A DNA stretch of 64,000 nucleotides from Janthinobacterium sp. BJB426 (GTDB lineage: Bacteria; Pseudomonadota; Gammaproteobacteria; Burkholderiales; Burkholderiaceae_D): contig NZ_PDZL01000008.1 of the NCBI RefSeq assembly GCF_002735705.1, positions 62,001 through 126,000 of the forward strand, in the 5' to 3' direction. This document shows, in pieces, positions 24,086-33,044 of this stretch. Positions within the stretch are counted from its first letter, which is position 1, and each line of letters starts with the position of its first letter. Position numbers and translations under genes: made by a program. The notes beneath the pieces are model-generated. The model did no database searches, was not told where the DNA came from, and saw only the letters and a list, made by a program, of their open reading frames with translations.

Positions 24086-24430
24086 TTACTTGGCAGGAGC
24101 TGGTGCTGGTGCAGCGGCGGTGGCCGATGCCAGCTTTTCGTCAGCCTTGGCCTTGGTTTTCTTGGCCTTGTGGTGTGCCTTGGCTTTCGTGGTGGCCGCT
24201 TCCGCCTTGGCGCTGGCGACGTCCGTTTTGGCGGCGACGACTGCTTTCGCTTCTTTGGCATCCGCTTTGACGACGGCTTGCGCTTCCTTGGCGTCCGCTT
24301 TCACGACGGCCTTGGTGTGGGCCGCTTCCACTTTGGCGGGTACCGAAGCTGCCGCAGGTGCTGCCGGGGTTTGGGCGAAGGCTGCAGTTGCGAACAGGCC
24401 GGCGATCAGGGTAGCAATTACTTTTTTCAT
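24086..24430 (-). CDS. Exported Ala/Lys-rich hendecad-repeat protein (array member)
   Basis: 114 residues. A signal peptide with cleavage near AFA-QTPA, then a mature part of almost only Ala, Lys, Val, Asp, Glu, Thr and Ser. Repeats of 11 residues are visible (AVVKADAKEAQ, AVVKADAKEAK), followed by the family patch KAKAHHKAKK. Eleven-residue Ala/Lys/Glu repeats are the hallmark of group 3 LEA proteins, while the Lys/Ala richness also recalls histone H1-like tails. GAGG precedes the ATG. First of a two-gene operon with phased regulator half-sites upstream. Function unknown; a periplasmic protectant or polyanion binder is a guess. Confidence 0.85.
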   Translation of the reverse strand: MKKVIATLIAGLFATAAFAQTPAAPAAASVPAKVEAAHTKAVVKADAKEAQAVVKADAKEAKAVVAAKTDVASAKAEAATTKAKAHHKAKKTKAKADEKLASATAAAPAPAPAK

Positions 24431-24525
24431 GGTGCAGTCCTCAGTGGTGGTTTGTCTGGTATGTCTGTTGGTGCCGGGATGATTCCCGTGTCACTGAGCA
24501 TAAAACGCGCCCCCGGACGCATGCG

Positions 24526-24550
24526 TTGACGGTCATTACAAACGCTTACA
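24526..24550 (-). promoter_or_regulatory. Phased TGTAA half-sites upstream of the 24430 operon
   Basis: Read leftward: TGTAA-N5-TGTAA-N5-GTCAA, a 10-bp pitch. The sites lie about 100 bases before the ATG and 33 bases (from the second half-site) before a TATGCT in a conserved GGCGCGTTTTATGCTCAGTG element. They overlap the stop codon of the upstream serine hydrolase gene. OmpR/CpxR-type sites have this tandem form. Confidence 0.55.
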
Positions 24551-25565
24551 TCTGCGTTGCATCCGCCTTCAGGATGGCCTTCAGGATGTCTTCCGAACGG
24601 CGCTGTCCATAAGCCTTGCCGTACGCGCCAGATGCGATGCTGACCACCATGCGGCGCGCGGGTATCACATAGATCTTGTTGCCGCCATTGCCCGAAGCGA
24701 AATGCACGGTGATCTTTTGTCCTGCGATGTCCTGCGTCTTCGCATACCAGAAATAGCCGTAGCTGTCGGCATAGCGGTCCACGGCGCCGATGGCCACGCG
24801 CGGCGCCAGCGCGGCCTTGATCCAGGCGGCGTCGATCACCGTCTTGCCGTCAACTGCGCCGTCGTCGAGCACCAGCTGGCCAATTTTTGCCGTGTCGCGC
24901 GCGCGCAGCGACAGATTGCCCTGGCCTTTCGGGTGGTGTGCCACGTCGCGGCCCCAGCTCCAGCGCGTGATGCCCAGTGGCGCAAACAGCGCCTTGGCTG
25001 CGACATCTTCCAGGTCGGCGCCGCTGGCGTTTTCCACCACGCGCCCCGCGATGTACGAACCCAGCGAGTTGTAGCGGTAGATGCTGCCCGGCGCCGCAGC
25101 GGCAGGCACGCCGCGCACGAAGGCGGCGGGGTCGGACGCTGCATCGAGCTTGTCTTCATTGCCTGGCGACTGTTCGTCTTCATCGAAGGCGGCCAGGCCC
25201 GAACGCATGGTCAGCAAGTCGTCGAGGACGACCTTGCCCGCCGGGCTGCCAGCGACTTCGGGCCAGTAGTCGCCCACTGTTTTTGTTGTCGCCAGCTGGC
25301 CGCGCGCCACGGCTGCGCCCACCAGCAGCGCGGTGATGCTCTTGCCGGCCGAGCGGATGTCGTGCAGGGTGTCGGCCGTCTCGCCGTTGTAATAGCGCTC
25401 GGCCACGACGGCCCCATCGCGCAGCACGACGACGGCGCGCAAGTCGCCATGGCTGTCGCCGTCCTGGGCTTGCAGGACTTGCGCGATGGTGGCGGGGGTG
25501 TCTTGGGCGCTGGCGGCGCAAGGCAGGCACAGGGCGGTAATCAGGAACAAGGGCAGGTGGCGCAT
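24546..25565 (-). CDS. Periplasmic serine hydrolase, class C beta-lactamase/esterase family (S12)
   Basis: 339 residues. A signal peptide (CAASAQ cut near residue 21), then an S12-type domain: SxxK motif SAGK (S72, K75), the YxN equivalent read as YNS (Y165) and a late HFASGNGG replacing KTG. Relatives include carboxylesterases, D-aminopeptidases and 6-aminohexanoate-dimer hydrolases, so this is more likely an esterase or amidase than a resistance enzyme. The ATG at 25565 fits the signal peptide; longer frames add a non-hydrophobic extension. It interrupts the array of repeat-protein genes, all on the same strand. Confidence 0.88.
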   Translation of the reverse strand: MRHLPLFLITALCLPCAASAQDTPATIAQVLQAQDGDSHGDLRAVVVLRDGAVVAERYYNGETADTLHDIRSAGKSITALLVGAAVARGQLATTKTVGDYWPEVAGSPAGKVVLDDLLTMRSGLAAFDEDEQSPGNEDKLDAASDPAAFVRGVPAAAAPGSIYRYNSLGSYIAGRVVENASGADLEDVAAKALFAPLGITRWSWGRDVAHHPKGQGNLSLRARDTAKIGQLVLDDGAVDGKTVIDAAWIKAALAPRVAIGAVDRYADSYGYFWYAKTQDIAGQKITVHFASGNGGNKIYVIPARRMVVSIASGAYGKAYGQRRSEDILKAILKADATQM

Positions 25566-25684
25566 GGGATAGGCTTCGCGGCGATGGTCGGAGTGCCAGT
25601 GTCCCTCATGTGCGTCGTTTTGTCGCGTGCAAGCTGGCCTGTTCGATGAAGTTTGCATGAAGGCGCGGTGGAAGAGCACCATGC

Positions 25685-25707
25685 AAAAAGGACAGCCGAA
25701 GCTGTCC
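25685..25707 (-). terminator. Terminator of the 26506-25773 operon
   Basis: Read leftward: GGACAGC, loop TTCG, GCTGTCC, then TTTTT. It closes the second repeat-protein operon before the serine hydrolase gene. Confidence 0.88.
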
Positions 25708-25772
25708 CTGGTACTCGACGTGGCCACGCAAGCGCAGACCCGGCGGATGCGCTCCCGTGGCTACATTGACGC

Positions 25773-26099
25773 TTACTTTGCCGGTGTGGCAGCAACTGCC
25801 GCGTCTGCTTTGACTGCATCCGCTTTTACCTTGGCTTTGCTGGCCTTGTGATGGGCCTTGGCCTTGGTGGCTTTTGCGTCGGCCTTGGCGCTGGCGACAT
25901 CGGCTTTTGCATCGGCGGCGACAACCGCTTCTTTCGCGTCGGCTTTCACGACGGCCTTGGTTTCCTTGGCTTCAGCCTTGGCCACGGCTTTCGTGTGGGC
26001 CGCTTCCGCCTTGGCGGGCGCTGCCGGGGCGGCAGGGGTTTGGGCGAAGGCTGCTGTAGCGAACAGGCTGGCGACGAGGGTGGCGATAACTTTTTTCAT
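25773..26099 (-). CDS. Exported Ala/Lys-rich hendecad-repeat protein (array member)
   Basis: 108 residues. Signal peptide MKKVIATLVASLF with a cut before QTPA, then at least five consecutive 11-residue units that can be read without gaps: AVAKAEAKETK, AVVKADAKEAV, VAADAKADVAS, AKADAKATKAK, AHHKASKAKVK. Each begins with a small or apolar residue and is rich in Ala/Lys/Asp, predicting a long amphipathic helix. Second gene of a two-gene operon, 41 bases after the paralogue at 26141. Closest to the single-gene member at 26729. Function unknown. Confidence 0.85.
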   Translation of the reverse strand: MKKVIATLVASLFATAAFAQTPAAPAAPAKAEAAHTKAVAKAEAKETKAVVKADAKEAVVAADAKADVASAKADAKATKAKAHHKASKAKVKADAVKADAAVAATPAK

Positions 26100-26140
26100 T
26101 GTAGTTTCCTGGCGAGTGGTAAGGGATGGTGTGTCGATGA

Positions 26141-26506
26141 TTACTTGGCTGCTGCTGGTGCTGGAGCAGGTGTAGGTGCTGCAGCGGTGGCCGAAGCCAG
26201 TTTTGCATCGGCCTTGGCCTTGGTATGCTTGGTTTTGTGATGGGCCTTGGCCTTGGTGGTCGTTGCTTCCGTTTTGGCGCTGGCCACTTCCGTTTTCGCG
26301 GCGACGACAGCTTTCGCTTCTTTGGCATCCGCTTTGACGACGGCTTGCGCTTCCTTGGCATCGGCTTTCACGACAGCCTTGGTGTGGGCCGCTTCCACTT
26401 TGGCGGGAACCGAGGCTGCCGGGGTGGCTGCTGGCGCTGCAGGCGTTTGGGCAAAGGCAGCGGTAGCGAACAGGCCGGCGATCAGGGTAACAATTGCTTT
26501 TTTCAT
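26141..26506 (-). CDS. Exported Ala/Lys-rich hendecad-repeat protein (array member)
   Basis: 121 residues, nearly a duplicate of the 24086 protein: same signal peptide, the same repeats AVVKADAKEAQ and AVVKADAKEAK, the patch KAKAHHKTKH and an Ala/Pro tail. The leader sequence before the ATG is almost identical for about 80 bases to that of the 24430 gene, so the two-gene operons arose by duplication. Phased regulator half-sites lie at 26602-26626. GAGG precedes the ATG. Function unknown. Confidence 0.85.
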   Translation of the reverse strand: MKKAIVTLIAGLFATAAFAQTPAAPAATPAASVPAKVEAAHTKAVVKADAKEAQAVVKADAKEAKAVVAAKTEVASAKTEATTTKAKAHHKTKHTKAKADAKLASATAAAPTPAPAPAAAK

Positions 26507-26601
26507 GGTGCAGTCCTCGGTGGTGGTTTGTCTGGTATGTCTGTTGGTGCAGGGATGATTCCCGTGTCACTGAGCATAAAACGCGCCCCGCAAGGTTACC
26601 G

Positions 26602-26626
26602 TTGACCTTGTTTACACTTTCTTACA
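26602..26626 (-). promoter_or_regulatory. Phased TGTAA half-sites upstream of the 26506 operon
   Basis: Read leftward: TGTAA-N5-TGTAA-N5-GTCAA with a 10-bp pitch, followed after 33 bases by TATGCT in the conserved GGCGCGTTTTATGCTCAGTG element. The position relative to the ATG is the same as at the 24430 operon. Confidence 0.55.
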
Positions 26627-26673
26627 ATCGGGTGTTTTAAAGGACGTTGCTGCATGATGTGGTGGTGAAAATG

Positions 26674-26700
26674 AAAAAAGACAGCCGAAGCTGTCTTTTT
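26674..26700. terminator. Terminator of the 27040 gene (bidirectional form)
   Basis: AAAAAAGACAGC, loop CGAA, GCTGTCTTTTT; T-runs on both sides. Read leftward it has a TTCG loop, like the terminator at 25685. Confidence 0.88.
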
Positions 26701-26728
26701 GTCTGGCGCGGAAAACGCGCGGAACTGA

Positions 26729-27040
26729 TTATTTGGCTGCTGCTGCGGTCGCTTCAGTTTTGGCTTCGTCAGCCTTGGCCTTGGCTTTGCTGGCTTTGTG
26801 ATGGGCTTTGGCCTTGGTTGCTTTGGCGTCGGCCTTGGCGCTGGCGACATCGGCTTTGGCATCGGCGGCGACGGCGGCTTCTTTCGCATCGGCTTTCACG
26901 ACGGCCTTGGTTTCCTTGGCTTCTGCTTTTGCCACTTCCTTGGTGTGCTTGGCTTCGGCCTTGGCAGGCACGGCTGGCGTTTGAGCAAAGGCTGCGGTAG
27001 CGAACAAGCCGGCGATCAGAGTAGCGATTACTTTTTTCAT
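26729..27040 (-). CDS. Exported Ala/Lys-rich hendecad-repeat protein (array member)
   Basis: 103 residues. Signal peptide as in the paralogues, then six 11-residue units in register: EVAKAEAKETK, AVVKADAKEAA, VAADAKADVAS, AKADAKATKAK, AHHKASKAKAK, ADEAKTEATAA. It forms its own transcription unit, with phased half-sites at 27128-27162 and a terminator at 26674. The ATG at 27040 begins the signal peptide; codons further upstream have no role. The regular 11-residue period resembles group 3 LEA proteins. Function unknown. Confidence 0.85.
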   Translation of the reverse strand: MKKVIATLIAGLFATAAFAQTPAVPAKAEAKHTKEVAKAEAKETKAVVKADAKEAAVAADAKADVASAKADAKATKAKAHHKASKAKAKADEAKTEATAAAAK

Positions 27041-27127
27041 GGTGCAGTTCCTCGAGAAGTGGGGTTGTAGTTCAGGAGATGCATTTCCCCTGTCACTGAG
27101 CCAAAAACGCGCCGTACGGCAATAGCG

Positions 27128-27162
27128 TTGACAGCGATTCGATCTAATTACAAACACTTACA
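27128..27162 (-). promoter_or_regulatory. Phased TGTAA half-sites upstream of the 27040 gene
   Basis: Read leftward: TGTAA-N5-TGTAA-N5-TCGAA-N5-GTCAA, four half-sites at 10-bp pitch. The TGTAA pair is 10 bases (one helical turn) further from the conserved GGCGCGTTTT element than in the other two units, whereas GTCAA keeps its distance. Confidence 0.55.
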
Positions 27163-27253
27163 TTTGCCGGGGCAGGCACTCTGTTAGCTGGCGTACCGCG
27201 CCAGGGACCGCAGCGGCCTAGACTCAAGGCCATCGTTACTGCATGGGTCCGCC

Positions 27254-29752
27254 ATGAAAGCCGCCTTGAAAACCTATCAAGCCAAGCGCAATTTCGCCGT
27301 CACGCCCGAGCCTGCGGGGGGCGACGAGGAAGCGGGCGAGGCGCTCACCTTCGTCATCCAGAAGCACTGGGCCAGCCGCTTGCACTATGATTTTCGCCTG
27401 GAGCTGGACGGCACGATGAAAAGCTGGGCCGTGCCGAAAGGGCCCAGCTATGATCCGCGCGACAAGCGCATGGCGGTGCAGGTGGAAGACCATCCTGTCT
27501 CGTATGCCAGTTTTGAAGGCACGATTCCCGAAAAACAGTATGGCGCGGGCAAGGTCATCATCTGGGATAAAGGAATGTGGCAGCCCCAGCCGGCCACGCC
27601 CGATGCGCGCAAGGCGCTGGCGGCCGGCGAACTGAAATTTACCCTGTACGGCCACAAGATGCAGGGCAACTGGGTGCTGGTGCGCATGAAAGGCAAGGGA
27701 GACAAACGCAGCGAAAAGCAGCCCGCCTGGCTGCTGATCAAGGAAAAAGACGCCTATGCCCGGCCGGCACTGGAATTTTCTGTCGTGGACGAATTGCCCG
27801 ACAGCGTCAAGCACAAGGCCATGCCCAAGCGCAAGAAGCGTGCGGCCCAGGCCGCTGCGCCAGCCGCCAGGCTGCCCGCCACCCTGTCGCCCCAGCTGGC
27901 CACCCTGGCCGATGCGCCGCCGCCAGATGCGCAAGACTGGCTGTTCGAAGTGAAATTTGACGGTTACCGCCTGCTTGCCCGTTGCGATGGCAAACAGGTC
28001 AGCTTGATGACGCGCAATGGCAATGACTGGACGGCGAAACTGCCGAAGTTGCGGCAGGCACTGGAGCAGCAGGGCTTGCCGCCAGGCTGGTATGACGGTG
28101 AAATCGTCGTCAACGACGCCAGCGGCCACCCGGATTTCGGCGCCTTGCAGCGCGCGTTTGATGCGGAAACGACCAGCGCCATCGTGTATTACCTGTTCGA
28201 TGTGCCGTATTTCGATGGCCACGATCTGCGGGGCCAGCCCGTGGAAGCGCGCAGGGCGTTGCTGGAACAGCTGCTGCAGCGCTTGCCCGCGTCGCCCCTG
28301 GTGCGTTTCAGCGCCACGCTCGATGCTGCGCCGCAGCAGATCCTGGATCACGCCTGTCGCCTGGGGCTGGAAGGGGTGATCGGCAAGCGGCGCGGTTCGT
28401 CCTACGTCATGCGCCGCTCCGGCGACTGGATCAAGCTCAAATGCGGGCTGCGCCAGGAATTCGTCATCGGCGGCTATACGGCGCCGCAGGGCGCGCGCGA
28501 AGGGCTCGGGTCGCTGTTGCTGGGCGTGCACGATGCGCAGGGCAAGCTGCGCTATGCGGGCAATGTGGGCAGCGGCTTTGACGATACGGCCTTGCGCGAC
28601 TTGCGGCGGCGGCTCGATGCGCTGGCCATCGAAACGAGTCCGTTCGTCGGCAAGGCGGGCGGCGTGCGCCAGCCCATCTGGGTCAAGCCGCAACTGGTGG
28701 CCGAAGTCAGTTTTGCGCAATGGACCAGTGGCGGCGCCGTGCGCCATGCCGTGTTCCACGGCTTGCGCGAGGACAAACAACCGGCCGCCATCGTGCGCGA
28801 GCGGGCGCAGCACATCGACAGGGAGAAGACCATGCACAGCAAATCCATGCCGGACGGCGTCTTGCCGGCCAGTTTCAAGGTCAGCCATGCGGACAGGGTG
28901 ATCGACAGGGACAGTGGCGCCAGGAAGATCGACCTGGTGCGCTATTACGCGCTGGTGGGCAAGCTGATGCTGGTGCATTTGAAGGGGCGGCCCGTCTCGC
29001 TGGTGCGCGCGCCGGCGGGCGTGGGCGGCGAGCTGTTCTTCCAGAAGCATGCGGAGACGTCGGCCATGCACGGCGTCAAGCAGCTCGATGCGCGGCTCGA
29101 TCCCGAGCATGCGCCCATGCTGGAAGTGGCCAGCCTGCAAGGTTTGTTATCGGCGGCGCAGTGGAATGTGGTGGAGTTTCACACGCAAAACGCGCTGGCC
29201 AGCGCCTACGACACGCCGAACCGGCTGGTGTTCGACCTGGACCCGGGCAAGGGCGTGGCCTGGCCCGCCATCTGCGAAGCGGCCGTGCTGCTGCGCGCTT
29301 TCCTGACGGAGCTGGGTTTGCCCGCCTGGCTGAAAACCAGCGGCGGCAAGGGCTTGCACGTGGTCGTGCCGATCCGCCCGAAACACGACTGGGATACGGT
29401 CAAGGCGTTTTCGCAAGCGATCGTGGCGCACATGGCGCAGCTTATTCCGCAGCGCTTTGTCTTGAAAAGCGGACCGGCTAACCGCGTCGGCAAGATATTC
29501 ATCGATTATTTGCGCAATGGCAAGGGCGCCACCACCGTGTGTGCGTGGTCGGCCCGCACGCGGTCGGGGTTGGGCATTTCCGTGCCGCTGGCCTGGGAAG
29601 AGCTCGACAAGCTGAAGGCGGGCGATCAATGGAGCGTAGGCAATGTCCACAGCCGCCTCGACGTGGGCAACGCGCCGTGGGATGGCTATGCGCGCAGCGC
29701 GAAAGGACTCGATGCGGCGATGAAAAAGCTGGCCTTTAGTCCTCCGGCTTGA
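27254..29752 (+). CDS. ligD: NHEJ DNA ligase D (phosphoesterase-ligase-polymerase)
   Basis: 832 residues with all three LigD activities in PE-LIG-POL order. 3'-Phosphoesterase: residues about 30-170, with H38, H44 and D46 in [20 protein letters not shown]-dependent ligase: about 210-510, nucleotidyl lysine K234 in FEVKFDGYR. Primase-like polymerase: about 560-832, with metal-binding VFDLDPGKG and [12 protein letters not shown]. It repairs double-strand breaks with Ku, which is encoded at 32166 on the other strand. The 3' end overlaps the converging hybrid kinase by 17 bases. Confidence 0.96.
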   Translation: MKAALKTYQAKRNFAVTPEPAGGDEEAGEALTFVIQKHWASRLHYDFRLELDGTMKSWAVPKGPSYDPRDKRMAVQVEDHPVSYASFEGTIPEKQYGAGKVIIWDKGMWQPQPATPDARKALAAGELKFTLYGHKMQGNWVLVRMKGKGDKRSEKQPAWLLIKEKDAYARPALEFSVVDELPDSVKHKAMPKRKKRAAQAAAPAARLPATLSPQLATLADAPPPDAQDWLFEVKFDGYRLLARCDGKQVSLMTRNGNDWTAKLPKLRQALEQQGLPPGWYDGEIVVNDASGHPDFGALQRAFDAETTSAIVYYLFDVPYFDGHDLRGQPVEARRALLEQLLQRLPASPLVRFSATLDAAPQQILDHACRLGLEGVIGKRRGSSYVMRRSGDWIKLKCGLRQEFVIGGYTAPQGAREGLGSLLLGVHDAQGKLRYAGNVGSGFDDTALRDLRRRLDALAIETSPFVGKAGGVRQPIWVKPQLVAEVSFAQWTSGGAVRHAVFHGLREDKQPAAIVRERAQHIDREKTMHSKSMPDGVLPASFKVSHADRVIDRDSGARKIDLVRYYALVGKLMLVHLKGRPVSLVRAPAGVGGELFFQKHAETSAMHGVKQLDARLDPEHAPMLEVASLQGLLSAAQWNVVEFHTQNALASAYDTPNRLVFDLDPGKGVAWPAICEAAVLLRAFLTELGLPAWLKTSGGKGLHVVVPIRPKHDWDTVKAFSQAIVAHMAQLIPQRFVLKSGPANRVGKIFIDYLRNGKGATTVCAWSARTRSGLGISVPLAWEELDKLKAGDQWSVGNVHSRLDVGNAPWDGYARSAKGLDAAMKKLAFSPPA

Positions 29753-32045
29753 ACGGCAGGACGGCGCGCACCAGCTGCAGCGCTTCCTCGATGGCAGTGT
29801 TGAGCTGGGGAATCTCGACGGGTTTGGTCAGGTAGCGGAAAAAGCCCGCAGCCAGGCCGTGCCGGATGTCGCCCTTCATGGCATTGGCCGTCAGGGCGAT
29901 GACGGGGATGTGCGCCGTGCGCGTATCGTTGCGCAGGATGCGCTGCGCCTGGTTGCCATTCATGCCGGGCAGGTTGATATCCATCAGGATGACATCGGGG
30001 CGGCGTTCCAGCGCCAGCGCGATACCCTGGCGGGCGTCGGTGGCCGAGATCATGCGCAGGTGGGGCAGGAAACTGACGATGTCTTCCACCAGGCGCAGGC
30101 TGGCCGGATTGTCTTCCACGTACAGCAGCAGCGCCTGGCCACCTGCATCGTCCCCGGCGTCGCCGGCGGGCTCGGGCAGGTATTCCGTTTCCGCCTGCGC
30201 GGCGGGTGGCGCAGCCATCGTATCGAGTTCGATCCAGAACACGCTGCCCACGCCGATGCAGCTGTGTACACCCATGCTGCCGCCCATCAACTCGACCAGG
30301 CGCTTGGTGACGACCAGGCCGATGCCCGTGCCTTCCTCGCTGCCCGCCTCCTGCCCCAGGCGGTTAAACGGCTGGAACAGTTCCGCCAGCTGCGCCTCAT
30401 CCAGGCCCTTGCCCGTGTCGCGGATGGCGATGCGCACGCGCTGCGCCCCGGGCTGCGAGATTTCCAGTTCCACCTTGCCGGCCGGGCGGTTGTACTTGAT
30501 GGCGTTTGACAGCAGGTTCAGCAGCACTTGCTTGAGGCGCGTATGGTCGGCCCTCAGCGTCAGTGCCTCGCAGGCCGGGAAGACCAGGTGGATCTGGCGC
30601 TGCTGCGCCTGTTCTTCCACCATCACGCGCACTTCCTCGATCAGCGCGGGCAGCGTCACCGCTTCCATCGATAGGCTCAGGCTGCCTGATTCGATCTTCG
30701 CCAGGTCGAGGATTTCATTGATCAGGGTGAGCAGGTGGCGGCCCGAAGTGACGATGTTGTGCACGAAGGTGCGCTTTTGCAGCGCGGTCGCGGGCAGGGC
30801 TTCGTTGGCCAGCAGCTGGGCAAAGCCGAGGATGGCGTTCAGTGGCGTGCGCAATTCATGCGACATGCTGGTAAGAAAGCGGTCTTTCGCCTGGCTGGCC
30901 CGTTCGAGTTCGATTTTCTGTTCGTTGAGCGTGCGCTCGATGCGCTTGCGCTCCGTGATGTCGCGGATGGCCGACGAGACCAGCACGCCTTCATCCGTTT
31001 CCAGCGGCGACAGGCTGATTTCGACGGGAAACTCGGTGCCATCGCGGCGCAAGCCGTACAGTTCCAGGCCCGCGCCCATGGAGCGGGCGCGCGGCGCCGT
31101 GGAAAAGGACTGGCGGTGGTGCGGATGGTCAATCGCATAGCGGGCCGGGATCAGCACTTCCACATTGCGCCCAAGCAACTCCGCGCGCGAGTAGCCGAAC
31201 AGGCGTTCCGCCTGCGAGTTGACGAGCACGATCTCGCCATCGCCGTTGACGATGACGATGGCGTCCGGCGCCGATTCGAGCAGGCCGCGGAACTTCTGCT
31301 CGGCCCGCCGGCGGTCGCTGACGTCGCGGATGGCGCTGATGACGAAGGTGCCGATCTCCGTCTGGATCGGCGACAGGCTGATTTCGACGGGGAATTCGAC
31401 GTTGTCCTTGCGCAAGCCCAGCAATTCCAGGTCGGCGCCCATGGTGCGCGTGCGAGGCTGGTCGAAATAGCGCGCGCGGTGCCCCACATGCGCATGGCGC
31501 AGGCGTTGCGGCAGCAGGCTATCGATTTGCCTGCCGCTCAATTCGCCTTCCGCATAGCCGAACAGGCGCTGCGCCTGCTGGTTGGCCAGCACGATGGCGC
31601 CCGTGGCATTGACCATGATGACGCTGTCCGGCGTCGATTCGAACAGCACGCGGTAGCGCACGTTGACGAACTGGGCGTCGCGCGCCGCCTTCAGCAAGGT
31701 CGTGTCCTTCATGGTGGAAATCAGGTAGCGGGGGCCGTCTGCCCCCGCCTGCGCGGCCTGGCATGCCACGTCGACGTAGATGAGTTCACCATCCTTGCGC
31801 CGCCGCAGCGATTCGCGGTCGTAGCTGCCGTGCAGGATCAGATGCTCGTTGATCAGCGGATCCGCCTCGGCCTGTCCGGGCAGCGAGATCAGTTCCCACA
31901 GCGTGTGGCCCAGCGCTTCGTCGCTGGCATAGCCGAAAATGCGCTGCGCCCCGGCCGTCCAGCGCACGACGGCATGCTCTTCGTTCGTGATGACAACGCC
32001 GCCTGGGGCGCCACTGAGGATAAGCTGATCTAACTCGGCATCCAT
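29736..32045 (-). CDS. Cytoplasmic triple-PAS hybrid histidine kinase
   Basis: 769 residues, no membrane segments. Three PAS domains (about 1-125, 130-255, 256-380; the second and third carry near-duplicate [10 protein letters not shown] segments), a HisKA domain with [12 protein letters not shown], a HATPase with NAIKYNRP and DTGKGLDE, and a C-terminal receiver (phospho-Asp in [13 protein letters not shown], Lys in LTKPVE). The start at 32045 has GGAA upstream; 32093 is possible but lacks a ribosome site. It lies between ligD and ku, converging on ligD; a link to DNA repair is unproven. Confidence 0.9.
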   Translation of the reverse strand: MDAELDQLILSGAPGGVVITNEEHAVVRWTAGAQRIFGYASDEALGHTLWELISLPGQAEADPLINEHLILHGSYDRESLRRRKDGELIYVDVACQAAQAGADGPRYLISTMKDTTLLKAARDAQFVNVRYRVLFESTPDSVIMVNATGAIVLANQQAQRLFGYAEGELSGRQIDSLLPQRLRHAHVGHRARYFDQPRTRTMGADLELLGLRKDNVEFPVEISLSPIQTEIGTFVISAIRDVSDRRRAEQKFRGLLESAPDAIVIVNGDGEIVLVNSQAERLFGYSRAELLGRNVEVLIPARYAIDHPHHRQSFSTAPRARSMGAGLELYGLRRDGTEFPVEISLSPLETDEGVLVSSAIRDITERKRIERTLNEQKIELERASQAKDRFLTSMSHELRTPLNAILGFAQLLANEALPATALQKRTFVHNIVTSGRHLLTLINEILDLAKIESGSLSLSMEAVTLPALIEEVRVMVEEQAQQRQIHLVFPACEALTLRADHTRLKQVLLNLLSNAIKYNRPAGKVELEISQPGAQRVRIAIRDTGKGLDEAQLAELFQPFNRLGQEAGSEEGTGIGLVVTKRLVELMGGSMGVHSCIGVGSVFWIELDTMAAPPAAQAETEYLPEPAGDAGDDAGGQALLLYVEDNPASLRLVEDIVSFLPHLRMISATDARQGIALALERRPDVILMDINLPGMNGNQAQRILRNDTRTAHIPVIALTANAMKGDIRHGLAAGFFRYLTKPVEIPQLNTAIEEALQLVRAVLPFKPED

Positions 32046-32165
32046 TTTTTCCGCACGCATGACAGGGCTTGCCGGGTGGCAGGCTGTGTGCATAACGTAG
32101 CGAGAAGCCTGGTCAAAGTCAATGCATTTATCTGATGACGGAGGCTGCCGGAGCGGGTGGGTGGT

Positions 32166-33041
32166 TCAGGCCGCCTTACGCCTGGAAGGCGCCGGTTTGC
32201 CGGCTGTGGAAGAGGCCGCGCGCTTGCGGGCCGGCGTGGTGGGCGCTTTCTTGCCCAGGCTTTGCTGCAGCAGGGCGACCAGGTCGATGACGTTGCTGCC
32301 GTGCTCTTCTGCTGTATCGGGCGCGGGCGGCGTGATGGTCTTGGTCTGTTTCGCCTTGATTTTTTTCTTGACCAGCGCCAGCACGTCTTCGCGGTAGCTG
32401 TCGTGGTATTGCCCGGGTTCCCATGCTTCGCTCATGCCTTCCACCAGCGACAGGGCCATCTTGAGTTCCTTGTCGGAAATGCCCGCCGCCTTCAGGCCGC
32501 TGCCGGGCAAATCGAGGTCGTCCGTGGGACGGAGCTCGTCGGCGTAGCGCAGGGTGTTGAGCACGATGGCTTCGCCCACGCACACAAGCGCGCACAAATG
32601 CTGCTTGGTGCGCATGACCACGCTGGCGATGCCCACTTTATTGGCCTTGCGCAAGGTCTCGCGCAGCAGCGCATAGACTTTCTCGCCACCCTTGGCGGGC
32701 AGCAAGTAATATGGGTGCTCGTAAAAGGTCAGCGGCACCTCGACCGCATCGACAAAGGTCAAGATGTCGATGGTTTGCGTAGCCTTCACATTGGCTTGCC
32801 TCAAATCTTCCTCGGACAGCACCACGTACTCGTCCGTCTTGTATTCATAGCCCTTGATGATGTCGTCCCACTCGACTTCCTTGCCCGTCTTCTTGTTGTA
32901 GCGCTTGTAGCCGATGGGCGCAAAGTCGCGCCGGTCCAGCATGGACAAATCCAGTTCATGGTCGAGACTGGCAGAAATCAGTTCGACAGGGATATGCACG
33001 AGGCCGAAGCTGATGGCGCCTTTCCACAGTGCGCGCGCCAT
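32166..33041 (-). CDS. ku: Ku, NHEJ end-binding protein
   Basis: 291 residues, the usual length of a bacterial Ku homodimer subunit. N-terminus MARALWKGAISFGLVHIPV is diagnostic; the Ku core with a DNA-encircling beta barrel runs to about 255, and a basic Lys/Arg/Ala/Pro tail follows, as in Ku proteins with an extended C-terminus that contacts DNA and LigD. It begins 3 bases after the SDR stop, so the two form an operon. It works with LigD at 27254. Confidence 0.96.
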   Translation of the reverse strand: MARALWKGAISFGLVHIPVELISASLDHELDLSMLDRRDFAPIGYKRYNKKTGKEVEWDDIIKGYEYKTDEYVVLSEEDLRQANVKATQTIDILTFVDAVEVPLTFYEHPYYLLPAKGGEKVYALLRETLRKANKVGIASVVMRTKQHLCALVCVGEAIVLNTLRYADELRPTDDLDLPGSGLKAAGISDKELKMALSLVEGMSEAWEPGQYHDSYREDVLALVKKKIKAKQTKTITPPAPDTAEEHGSNVIDLVALLQQSLGKKAPTTPARKRAASSTAGKPAPSRRKAA

Positions 33042-33044
33042 CGC

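Noticed and set aside
24546..25565. Serine hydrolase as an antibiotic-resistance beta-lactamase
   Set aside because: The KTG-type motif is replaced by SGNG and the overall pattern fits S12 esterases or peptidases. Resistance cannot be claimed from the sequence.
27236..29140. 634-codon leftward open frame opposite ligD
   Set aside because: Same cause: antisense of a confidently assigned gene, His/Gln/Arg-rich and without recognisable domains.
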